A program made the translations under genes and the position numbers. A DNA stretch of 64,000 nt from Kryptolebias marmoratus (taxonomy: Eukaryota > Chordata > Actinopteri > Cyprinodontiformes > Rivulidae): the NCBI RefSeq assembly GCF_001649575.2, contig NC_051451.1:17318316-17382315 (forward strand), in the 5' to 3' direction. The notes beneath the pieces are model-generated. The model saw only the letters and a program-made list of their open reading frames with translations, did not search any database and was not told the origin of the DNA. The stretch's first letter is position 1; the number at the start of each line of letters is the position of its first letter. Below, in pieces: positions 26,420-36,937 of this stretch.

Positions 26420-26765
26420 CATTTTATTTTACCCACTTTTCCTTTCTGGGTCACGGGGAACTGGTGCCTATCCCCAGCAGTCACTGTGCGAGAGGCAGGG
26501 GACACGCTGGACAGATCGCAAGTCCATTGCAGGGACACATAGAGACAAACGAGACAAACAACCATTCACACTCTCACCAAGGGACAATTTAGAGTTACCA
26601 ATTAACCTAACATGAATGTTTTTGGTCTGTGGGAGGAAACAGGAATGCCTGCAGTATACCCATGTGTGTAATGGGAAGAAAAAGTAAAACTCCACCCAGA
26701 AAGGTGATCCTGTGCCCTTTTTTGCTGAGAGGCGACTGCTCTAACCACTGTGCAGGCACTGGCAT
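26420..26765 (+). repeat. old teleost interspersed repeat
   Basis: Contains the chain of phrases common in fish genomes: 'gggtcacggggaactggtgc', 'cagtccattgcagggaca'-like, 'acaaccattcacactctcac', 'gggacaatttagagt', 'caccaattaacctaacatg'-like, 'tttttggtctgtgggagga', then 'aactccacccagaaaggtga' and a final 'taaccactgtgcaggcactg'. I recognise the pattern as a very abundant fish repeat but do not recall its formal family name with certainty. This copy is degraded. Confidence 0.75.
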
Positions 26766-27453
26766 TTACATAAAGCAATTTAAAAACATATTGCAGCTGA
26801 ACAACGAAACACACATGAGCAAGTTGCTTTTAGGTGCAATGTTAATTTACAAAGAAACACAGCACATTAACAGATTAAGCAACCCCATGTCCTAAAATGT
26901 CATTCTGTTACACTGTGTTCTAGGAAAAAGCCATCTAAATACCAATCTGGCCGAAGGACAGGAAATGTGAGAGGGTATAACCAAACCAATAAGCCCAGTG
27001 GTGATTATTTAACACTCCGGCCAAGAAGCAGCTGTCATGGATATGCAGTCCAAAAGTCCCTGTGGCTTTGAACCTGAGCGGAGCCTTTGTGGCAGCAGAC
27101 AGATGAAGCTGGGTGTGTTTCCATGCTAACTCTGCAGCAGCTGTATTTGTGTGCTTGTGTAAGCGTGCACAGCTTTGACTGCAGTTAACCTTCTTGTAAC
27201 TGCTAACAGAAGTGGCTCCAAGTAACGTGGGTAATGTTTAACAAACACAGGTGAAAGGGTGTGTGTGTATGTGTTTATATCTTGTGATAACTCTATCCTG
27301 ACCTGGCTCATCTTTAGAAAAAAAGAAACGTTGTCAGAGCCACTAATCTTTTCACAGACTGTTGCTCAACACTCTCATTCTTTTGGAGGAACAAGCTGTG
27401 CTGATGTTCAACAGTCAGCAACAACACTTAGAGTGAGTTCTCTCTCTCACATG

Positions 27454-27483
27454 CACACACACACACACACCCCCACACACACA
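27454..27483. repeat. CA microsatellite with a C interruption
   Basis: A (CA)n tract interrupted by CCCC and continued as CACACACA. Confidence 0.85.
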
Positions 27484-27642
27484 ACTTGTTTATAAGGCTC
27501 CACCTGTTTTAACATTATTTGTGCTTTGAGAGTACAGAAAGAAACTTTGAAAGGTTAAAATAAGGTCAAATCACACAAAAAATCTGGTTGTTTAGAGAAA
27601 AACAATCCAACCAATCTGCATCCTGTAATTACAAGAGCTACG

Positions 27643-27657
27643 CCACTAGATGGCGCC
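27643..27657 (+). promoter_or_regulatory. candidate CTCF binding site
   Basis: CCACTAGATGGCGCC matches every position of the CTCF core consensus CCASYAGRKGGCRSY on the plus strand. It is in the desert between fam53b and nkx1-2, where an insulator or loop anchor would be meaningful. Occupancy cannot be told from sequence. Confidence 0.55.
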
Positions 27658-29250
27658 ATTTTACTTTTGAATGGACAATAGCTCAAGGACTCGTTTAAAT
27701 ATAAATACAACTACTGCTGTGCAAGAAATTCAAAACTTTTTAAAAACTGCTTACTGAAGGTAATAGGCCGCATTGGTTAAATAAAATAGAATAAAATAGA
27801 ACTACACTGCCTAAACTTTTGACAGTCTGCATTTTTTAATAAAACTCCAGAGATCACAAACATTTTACAAGCAGAGTTGCAGATTCAGATAAAGAGATTC
27901 ATATTTTCAAATTTGAATTTGTAAAAAAGTTTTCACCTACAAGCACTCAATTATGTTCATTTTTTAAAAATTATTATTTGTTAATTGCATCTTGTCATGT
28001 CATGACATCCATTTTTAAAGTAAGATTGTGCTTTTGCAGCATCCTGCTTTGGCTGTGTTCATACCTACATTTTTGGGGTTTATTTCTTTCTCATTAACAC
28101 AGACATTGGTTTTGTAGAATTTAACCAGAAAAAAAACAATACTTGGATAATTGCTAGTAAGATCACTGAGGTCATATAGCTCCCTCTTCTGACATAGAAA
28201 ATATCACTGATACCAGCTGAATCCTGTGTTAAATGTATGGTTTGAGTTTTTGTCCAGATGTTATATAAATGAGCAGTTAAGCTATGAAGTTGACCTGTTA
28301 AAGCAGGTTTATTGTGCAGAAAAAAATTACAATACTGTATCACTCACATCTAAAAGATACAAAACTTTTTCGTTTCCCAAAGTGTTCAGGTTGACTCATG
28401 ATGATGGTCATGGAGAGCAGCATGAGTCATTCAAATTGGAGATACAACATTCTAGACTTACTGTAACACACAGAAGAAGATGTAATTGTCCTTTTTTTCC
28501 AGAGTTTTTTTTTTTTTTTAAATACACCCAAAAGGAAGGATTTGGCAGAATGCAGAATAAAACTGGGGAAATACAGAATAAATGATTGGCCAAAACAGGT
28601 TAAAACAGAAGGAGGAAAAAAACAAAATAAGACACCACTATCAAATAAGACACCCCTCTACCAAAATCCCAAATAGCTAAAAAAAAAGCACGGATGAAAA
28701 ATATATAATATAGCTTGATTTGTTTCTTCTCTACTCAGCCATTAAATTGTCATTTTTGAGATTTAAAATCAGAATGATATTCATCTGTCATTCATCATTT
28801 CTGAGACATAGGAGAACAAAATGCCTCCCTCAGACTAGTTTAAAATAAATAAAATAAAACAAAATAAAATTAATACATAAATAAAGTTTCATTAATAAAC
28901 AATCCAGAGGGCAGCTTTATGAATTCTCTTCTATGATACATTTGAGTCTTATTAGGAACTAACAAGTGTGTGATTCTGAATAATACAACAACATTAACTC
29001 ATAGGATATACACAATTTTAGAAAAATAAACTTTAGGCTGTATCACAGGGACTCAACTTACTTTCTTGAATATAAAATAAGCTTTAGTTTGTGTTAATTA
29101 TCTTTTTGTGCTTTTTGCTTTTTTATGCTTTAACAGCGTACCCCTATCAATGATTCATCGATATAAAGTCCAGAAGAAATCTATTTCTAATGGGCGATTT
29201 AGCTGCATGATCCAGTCATTTTTTTTAATTAAGAGCTCGGCCAATAATTT
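27658..29250. other. intergenic, nothing recognised
   Basis: AT-rich with A/T-run simple sequence (for example 28840-28885, AAATA-type). No supported gene. Confidence 0.45.
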
Positions 29251-29269
29251 GATGTTAATTTTTGTCATA

Positions 29270-29580
29270 AATAGTGGAGCGAGGATGGAAGGAAAATTGA
29301 GTTACTCCCCCTGAGAGTGCTTTCTGTCTCCCAGAGGTCTTATCAGTCGCCCTCCCCGTCCCTGTTCGCTGCTGACTGTCACCCAGCCAGATAGATCGAG
29401 GTCTAATAGAGAAGCCTGCTCTCCTAAGTGATTGAGCTGTAAATACAGGCTGACCTGAAGTAGGACTCTCGTCATGTGTGAACTCATTCAACACTCTGCG
29501 CCCTGTTTGTTGACGTCGGAGGGAGTCTGAATCATCTCTAAGGCTTGCAGCACGGGGCCATCTCTGATCTCCCCGGGAGG
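29270..29580. promoter_or_regulatory. high-complexity, GC-richer block, possible conserved non-coding element
   Basis: Balanced base composition and no simple sequence for about 300 bases, unlike the flanks. A 110-codon minus-strand frame spans it but has no family resemblance. Proposed as a candidate regulatory element of the nkx1-2 desert by composition only. Confidence 0.25.
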
Positions 29581-29615
29581 AGAGCAACTCACACAGCTTG
29601 TGTTATACATATACA

Positions 29616-29645
29616 TGTGTGTGTGAGCGTGTGTGTGTGTGTGTT
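29616..29645. repeat. TG microsatellite
   Basis: (TG)n with a short AGCG interruption. Confidence 0.85.
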
Positions 29646-31159
29646 GAAGCATTAAACCACAACCCCGAGATGATCTTCCCATCAGCCAAACAGAGAGTGG
29701 AGATTGTCCGAGGCAGAATTTATGGAAATGGTCATAAAAGGTGAAGACTTCAGAAATGGGATATGTCGATAAAACCCACAATCTACGGCAGTTTACTGAG
29801 CAGATGAGTGGCACGGCTGTTAGGCAGCACAGATCTAATTTCCTCAATAAAGGCTTTTAAGTCAACAACCCTAAAGGGTTCATAAATCTTAGCAGAAGAC
29901 ATATTCATCAAGAACATATCTGTGCAGCGTTAAATTCATGGCTAATGACAGGATTAGCTATTTTACTTCAAACAACATGAATGCATCATAAGTTAACATT
30001 CAAAGCCTCCAGGTTTTATACGGTCTCTTATACTTGAAAGAGATACAAATTAGGTAGAGACTTCTTTGTTTCAAGAGACAAAAAGAAGAATCTAAAAGTA
30101 GAAATATAATTTTGTTTTTCATTAATTTACACCTGTAAGTCTGAAATCAAACAGGAGATGACACTTTTCTTTAATATTCATTATTAGGAGCTTTTCAATG
30201 ATCCACACTACCTTTGGCATTTGATTTTCAGTTCAAGATTGGCGATTTATTAGTGATTTGCAACGTAATTTTAAGAATTTACTGATCACTTGTCATTTAT
30301 TCTTTCTATCTTTTGAGTTTTTGGATTATTGTTGCCAAAAATACAATCACTGCAAAAGTGAACAATTTGTCTTTTTGAACTGATTTCGCCTAAGAGACAC
30401 ACACAAGTGCCACTTTTATCTAAATATCTCAGCTTTTTTATTTCCTCTCTGCACCAGAGTTTGTCTTTTGACTGCTTGATGCTGCACATGGGCAGTCAAA
30501 GGGAAAAGGGGGGCGGGGGGCCTTATGATAGCCAGCAGCTCCGCCCTCTGGGGGGTTTCAGAGACCCCAGCCGTTTTAAAAGCACAGAAGGCCAATAAGT
30601 GCTAAAGGAAAACAATTACACTGCAATCGTTTCTGATTCTTTGTCAGTCATGGTCCAAAGTGATCTGAGGATGAAGGTTTCCTGAGCCGCCATGGAAGCT
30701 GGTAAACATGTTAATGCAGCACTGTGGCTAGAAACTTAACCAAGAAAATGGATATTTTCTACAAATGTTACACATATGGAACAGAAAAAAGGCACAAATG
30801 TTGATTCGACTTTGGTTTTAAATGGATAAGAGTGGTGTTTTCATCATTTATGCAGGTCTGCTCTCCATTGAATTTCTAAAATGAATTTTTTCAGGAATCT
30901 ATACACCCTGCCTGCATTTTACATTTCTAATACCCAGCTTCTTTATCCTTATTTGTAAACATATTTTTGCTAAAATCAGGTTTTGTGAGGTGACAAAAAA
31001 AAAAAAAAAAGATGTCAATACATAACTGTTTTTTTTTTACATTTCAGAGTAAAGTATTAAACTGTGACTGCAGTTTATAAGCTTAGAAATGCGATTTATA
31101 TTTCATTCATCCTGCCAAACACCAGCTTAAATTTTTGCCTTGAAATACAAGACATCTGA
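29646..31159. other. intergenic, nothing recognised
   Basis: Includes a G-rich patch at about 30509-30560 and a poly-A run at about 30997-31010. No supported gene. Confidence 0.45.
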
Positions 31160-31164
31160 ACATT

Positions 31165-31620
31165 TTCAGGTCTTTATTTGCGGCGGTGGTCGCTCTCTGT
31201 GTCAGGAGTGACGCCGCTCCGGGGAAGCGAGAGCCCGGATCAACAGTAATCCTTCTTCCGAGGAGGTCACACTCCAGCTATAGGAGGCAAAGGTTCCCTT
31301 TGCTGTTTGTGGTCCAACTTCCATTAGCAATCTGTTCGACGCAATCCACCGAGAGGGAGGCCCGAGCTCCTGGGAGCACACCAAAATACAAAAGCCGCGC
31401 ACACATGCTCACGGCACAGAGCTTGTTTGATGAAAAAGAACAATTAAGGGAGAAATGAGGGAGAATCATCAGGGGAAATGGTTGATGAAGACTTTATTGA
31501 TTAGAGCAGCTTCAGTGATCCAGCTCTCATTGTAGCAATTACCACTGGCTGCCAGTGAATAGTGGGGGGGCCTAACGGCTCAGGGGCCAACTGAGGATCA
31601 TGACGCTACAGACAAGAATC
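31165..31620. promoter_or_regulatory. GC/CpG-richer block, possible conserved non-coding element
   Basis: Starts at 'ttgcggcggtggtcgctc' and stays complex for about 450 bases, with several CpGs, a GGATCAACAG motif, CAATTA/ATTAG sites and GATTAGAG. A 90-codon plus-strand frame is present but is not protein-like. A regulatory element is the favoured reading; no homology can be claimed without alignment. Confidence 0.3.
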
Positions 31621-32559
31621 AAGGAAGTTTTTTATGGCTTGTGCTAAATTTTAAATAGTTTTATCCAAGTGAAAAAAGAAAAAAAAATGTTGCTGTAAAA
31701 CACTTTTTTTTTATTACAGAACAGTTTTAAAAGCATCTCGTTATCACAACCATTTCTTCTTTCCTGTCGTATTACTTTACATAAAACTCGGAGCATGCTG
31801 AGATCTGCACATCACTGTGCATAACAAAACAGCCTTCCCCTTTTATTTCCCTTCCTTCTCTCATTTACAGACAAACACCGATGATTAATTCAAATCCCTG
31901 TGAATAAAGCAATAAAGACTAATGGAGGCACATCTGAGCAAACATACCTACCGGAGAGCTCGGCCGCTGTCCATTTGTTTGCTCAGCTAAGACTGCTTGG
32001 TATTTGTATTCAAATCAGACTGATGTCTCCTCTTAGACCAGAGACAAAGTGTGTGTGTTGTTGGTGCAGATTCTTGGCTGATTTAGAAGCTTTCCCTCTA
32101 ATTGTGATCAGAGTTTTCTGATTAATCTCACTGCTGTGGGTCATCAGTGGAGCTGGGATGTCTTTCAGATTTAATTGTGTCTCCTGATTTTAAGGTAGAC
32201 GAGTAAGCTGAAAAAGCACCTGCATCCCTGCAGCTGAGAGGTCAAAGGTCAAAGTAGCGGGGAAATTCACTTTCACATCAGATGAGTCTGAGCTGAGGTG
32301 TGACTTAAAGTTCTGCAAGAGGAGTCTAAGGTGACAATGCAACAATTTTCATAAATTTCTACTCTGATGAAACAAAGTTATTAATGTCATTTTTTCAATT
32401 TTGTCACAAGTTTCCTTTTGATGTTACACACTAGAGCTTTTCGTTGTTTTGTAATTACCGCCAGAACCTAAAGGCAAAGGCAGACAAATGGTATTCATAT
32501 TATACTCCAAGTGCTACTCAGTTTGCAAAAACTTTGTTTAAAACTTTAGCATTAACTGC

Positions 32560-32795
32560 TGGAGTCTACATCTTCAACTTATTAACTTTTGGCGCTAATA
32601 CAACTCAAGATGGCCACCAAAACTAACTGACATCAGCCAACACAAACATGGTAATGACGCAGTCAAGTATACAGTTATTGAAAGTTCAATGTTTGACCAA
32701 AACGGTTACAACTCTTGTCACTCCTCAACATAAGATGATCTTTTTTTGTTTTAAACTCTGAAATGAAGGGCGATACGGATTCCTTCAAGGAGTCC
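32560..32795 (-). repeat. dispersed repeat family R1, copy 2 (minus orientation, partial)
   Basis: The reverse complement of the family: 'cttattaacttttggcgc', 'caactcaagatggccacca', 'aactaactgacatcagccaa', ending with the family's other terminus 'gggcgatacggattccttc'. Confidence 0.7.
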
Positions 32796-33084
32796 CTTTA
32801 ATTATGGAACTGCATTTGTAAGTCATCCATAAAAACAAGTAAATCGATTTAGTTAAGTTTTAATACCATATCTTTAAACTGAAAATCACTGCAGAGTCAG
32901 CGTGCTCGCTCAGTTCCCTAACAACCTCACAGTTTCACAACCTCCTGAGCTATTTAGCAAGGACACGCAAACCAAACAAAGATAATGGTCAATGGAAAAA
33001 TAGGAAGGGACAAAGACAGTCTGTTTATGCAGTAGATGGAGATGAATGAAGGGTAATCCATTCCTTTCCATTTCACTTACCCAT

Positions 33085-33420
33085 CCTGCACCACGGCTGC
33101 TGTCTGCTCCACCACAATGATGATTAATCCTACGCTCACTATTTATATTTTCTAATTGTAATTAGCGTGAACTATCAATTACAGTTAGCGCCTAATTGCC
33201 CTTCATAAAGTCAACTCCCCAGGTTTAAACAGGTCCATTTAAATGATGTAACTAATAGCTCTTGCCTTTACGTAGCGGATACATCTTCATTGCTGCATGC
33301 GTGAACCGTGATGGTTGCTCGTAATTTAACGGGGCGAACGAGAGAAGGAGTGCAGGTGGCACTGTGGGACTAATTATTGTAAATGAATTATGATGTGACC
33401 TTCTCAGAACAATGGCTGAT
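33085..33420. promoter_or_regulatory. homeodomain-site cluster, candidate enhancer
   Basis: About 335 bases with at least eight TAAT/ATTA cores: GATTAATCC (also an OTX/PITX-type TAATCC), 'ctaattgtaattagcg', 'caattacagttagcg', 'cctaattgcc', 'taactaatagc', 'cgtaatttaac', 'ctaattattg' and 'gaattatg'. The CpG content is higher than in the flanks. It lies about 8 kb upstream of the nkx1-2 homeobox exon. This is a sequence-pattern call only. Confidence 0.4.
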
Positions 33421-35240
33421 CAATGCTCACGTTGAGTGACAGTACTCTCTGTACAGATGCCAGAGACATTACTTGCAAGCCTGAGCCACGTCCTCATAGA
33501 AAAACAGCCTTCTGGTGCTCTTTATGCCTATTTTCACTTTTTTTTTTTTTTAATTGTGTACACTCCCCTTTACCTAACCTAACACTCACCTTCCTGTATT
33601 TACAACTGCGGTTTTTGTGTGGTCCACCTGCATCCTAACATATAGCTTTTCAGACTATTTCAAGAACATATAACAGATCTCCTAGCTCTCTTCCTTGTAA
33701 CTGCACTCAAAAAAGAGAATCATTTCCTTAAATGCTTCTGCAATAGCTTAATATTTATAAGTAAAATGTATACAGTTTTTGCTTGCACCACATCTTTGTT
33801 TTTGATCCATCACAATGAAACCAGGTCCAAGTTTTAGGATTAAATTGAGATACACCAATTTTTAACCATTACCCACAGCAATTTAAAAATCAAACATCCA
33901 AGGATCTAATTTTTATTGATTGCTAATACTAACTGCATCTGCAAGGCCATGCAAATAAGAAAGGAAACTGATTCATATTGAGTGCGTTATTAAAGTGGCA
34001 ATAGACAAAGTCCTATCCTAATGTCCTACGTAGCCATACTACTAACAATGCTGGCCGTTTTTTTCTTCTTTTTTTTCCCAATAAAACAATTCAACTGATA
34101 CCAAATTATTCATGAGGGAGAAACAAAGAAAATCAGCCTTCTTTGTGAAGATGCAAAAACAAACAAACAAACAAAAAAAACAACAAACGTCTAAAAATGA
34201 TCATTGCAGCAATATAAAAATCTACATTTATTCATCTCTTTAATAACCGGTACTTCTTGTTCTAAGTATGCTGCCTCAACTTGGCCACTATGCCAAAGTG
34301 AATGTTACCATTCTGCATTTTCAGAAAGCAGAGAAATATGGCTAGAACCTAAAACATTAAAAGTTTCAACATTTTTGGATACTGGATGATGACTTATCAT
34401 GTACTGTATATATTTCGTTTGCGTTTGCGTTTGCGTTTGTTTAGTTAAATTTTTTGTCTTTTTTTTAACAATGTGGATAATTTTTCTTTTTCTCAACACA
34501 TGAGAAGTTTGAAAACTTGGCAGAAGCATGTTTCTCAAACAGACGTAGCAGCTCAGACTGAGATTCAGTGATGAAAACACCTTTTATCGAGACCTAAACA
34601 GCAGGTGAGGGAAATTCTTTTATTCATATTCACCCTGACTTTAATCCTTCCACCACTCTCACTGATTTCAATTATTGTGTCTTTAGAGCAACAAAACACC
34701 ACATTTAGTAGAACAATAAGATTACTTATTTTAATGCTTTTATGATACTAAAACTGAAAGGGCTTCTTGTTCATAAAGCTGATGAAAGATCTATAAATGG
34801 TGTGTCTGCTTCTCTAAACTGATTTTTTTGATGACACCACTTAAAAACATTCTTAGGAAGACTTAACCAACTTCTTACAATAGGATTTGAGACATTTTAA
34901 CTATTATGTTTTTGAGGGAAAAAAAAGCTGAGTGGATTTTTCTTTTCTCTGCTTTTTCAGCTGACCTGCTATGAGAAGCAACAATCATTAACTGATTTTT
35001 AATGTTTTCCACTTCCCTTAAAGGTCGCCAAAGCCAAAAACTTATTTTCTTTTTATTTTAAAAATAATCTTTACCCATGTTTTTTTTTAATTAATACAGA
35101 TAATTACTAAATAGCAGCTGCATGATAACAAGAATAATGAATTTGCTCCCACACTGAGTTTAGAATAAGTCATTAAAAATAATATAATTAGTATCTACAA
35201 AATGCAAAGTTTGGAAATGAAAACAAAGGTTTCATTAAAG
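33421..35240. other. intergenic, nothing recognised apart from simple repeats
   Basis: Contains AAAC-type tandem sequence near 34158-34190 and a hexamer repeat at 34414-34441. No supported gene. Confidence 0.45.
34414..34441. repeat. CGTTTG hexamer tandem repeat (about 4.5 copies)
   Basis: Consecutive CGTTTG units, the last degrading to TTTGTTT. Confidence 0.85.
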
Positions 35241-35244
35241 ACCT

Positions 35245-35712
35245 AGCATTTCTTGAAAGAATGCATATTGACCGCTGCCTTCCATGCCAGAGTCTTAGAC
35301 TAAGACTATTATATGTTGAGAAATGAATTCAGTTACCTCCATACAGATAATGGCAAGATTTTAAACTAAAATCTTATGCAATTTATTAGGGCTCAAACTA
35401 TGTGTTGAGGATCAGTCTCAGCTAATACCATTCCAGATTGTAGGTCAATATCTGAAAAAAAAGCTGAATTATAACCACTTTTGTGTTTTTTAAGTTCAGT
35501 TTGCTGTGGCAACCATCTTGAATGAAGTTGACATCAAACTTTGACCAGTTGTAGAAGCACATCCAATATTTACTTTTTGCAAGTTTCATTAAAATTTGTC
35601 CAGTGGTTTATGAGTTATTTTGCTAACAGACAGATGCTCAAAGACACACAGACATGGGCAAAAACCATAATTTTCCAACTTGGCCGTTCAGCAGCAGGCA
35701 ATAATTAAATCA
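35245..35712 (+). repeat. dispersed repeat family R1, copy 3 (near full length)
   Basis: Begins with 'cttgaaagaatgcatattg' and the 'cttccatgccagagtctta' block, continues through 'gtctcagctaataccat', 'gctgtggcaaccatcttgaa', 'gcaagtttcattaaaa', 'ttttgctaacagacagatg' and 'cagacatgggcaaaaac', and ends at 'caggcaataatta'. It has the same block order as the copy at 36.45 kb, about 1.2 kb away in the same orientation. Confidence 0.8.
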
Positions 35713-36449
35713 AGCTTTCAACACAGATAAAAGTCCAACCTTTCTAATCGAACTGCTCACGACTCAATCAAAAGCTGATTGTTTTGTGATGATTTCCGTT
35801 TTACACATCAACGTGAATGACCACACTAGAAGGATGTTAGCCGACAACACCAGCGTTTGAACTGACCTTTACCTTGTCGTGACATGAGTGCACTGTGACT
35901 GACAGTGTCACGCGGCATAATTTACCCCCACCGCCCACCCTGGATTGCCCTCCATCTACTCTGTGATGCAGTTGACCCCTTTTACAAATCACCACCAACT
36001 TTACACATCTGCTGCCTGTCAGCATCTGCCAGGCGCACTCACCCGTCCCGCCTGTAATGAAAAACTCTCATTACTCGCCTCCACCCAACAGGTACGCAGG
36101 CCGTTAGGACAATTACTGGGCAACGCCGCTGACCTTGTTGTCAGAGAGAGTCAAACAAACACCGAGGTCTGACTGAAAGGAGGCCATGGCTGGATAGGTG
36201 TGCAGTGCAGATGAGAAAGCTGGCAAAAAGAGTAAAGCTTTGTGTCTAATAAAGCAGGTACTGTATTGATCTAAAATGACTCTTTAGCTACTGCTTGTGA
36301 GTAAAGATAAAGCAGACTTGCGGGTCATTGCAGAAGTCAATACTTAAAAGAAGGAAAAAAAAACTAATCACAGTCAGAATAAAGTACAAAATAATACACT
36401 CTTAGGCAGACGCATGTGCATAAATTATGAACTGTAAACACAAAATGCA
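35713..36449. other. spacer between two R1 copies, nothing recognised
   Basis: About 740 bases with no gene or motif I can support. It separates two same-orientation R1 copies. Confidence 0.4.
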
Positions 36450-36937
36450 TAAAAAATGCCTGGCATCCTTTGAAGGAATGCATATTGCACATCGCTTTCC
36501 CTGCCAGAGTTTTAAACTAAGACAGTCTTAGGATGCAAAATGACAGTTATAGCCATTTTGTTCAAACCTTGCAAGGTCTCATGCTATAGTGCAAGATCTT
36601 GTGACATGTGTTAGTGCTCTGAGTATTTGTTGAGAATAAGTCTCACCTACTACCACACCAGATTTTAGCTCAATATCTGTAAACTGACTTGGGTTAGAGC
36701 CACTTTTATGCTGGCTAAGATTGATTAGCTGTGGTGACACTCTTGAATTGAGGTGACTCCGTCAGTTAATCACTCGTAGATGTACCTTCAGTGAATACTT
36801 CCTCAGAGTTTCATTAAAGTCTGTCCAGTTGTTCATGAGATATTTTGCTAACAGACAAATGAACACTTGCACACACACAGACATGGATAAAAATACGATC
36901 CCCCTTTTGCCTCCAGTGGCAGGTGGTAATAAATACA
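36450..36937 (+). repeat. dispersed repeat family R1, copy 4 (near full length)
   Basis: Begins 'ctttgaaggaatgcatatt' and 'ctttccctgccagagtttta', then 'agtctcacctactaccacac', 'gattagctgtggtgacac', 'agagtttcattaaagtctg', 'ttttgctaacagaca', 'cacagacatggataaaaata', ending 'gtggtaataaata'. Together with copy 3 it defines a unit of about 470-490 bases. Confidence 0.8.

Noticed and set aside
29255..29587. 110-codon minus-strand ORF
   Set aside because: Arises from a GC-richer complex block; sequence does not look like a known protein and no splice context supports it.
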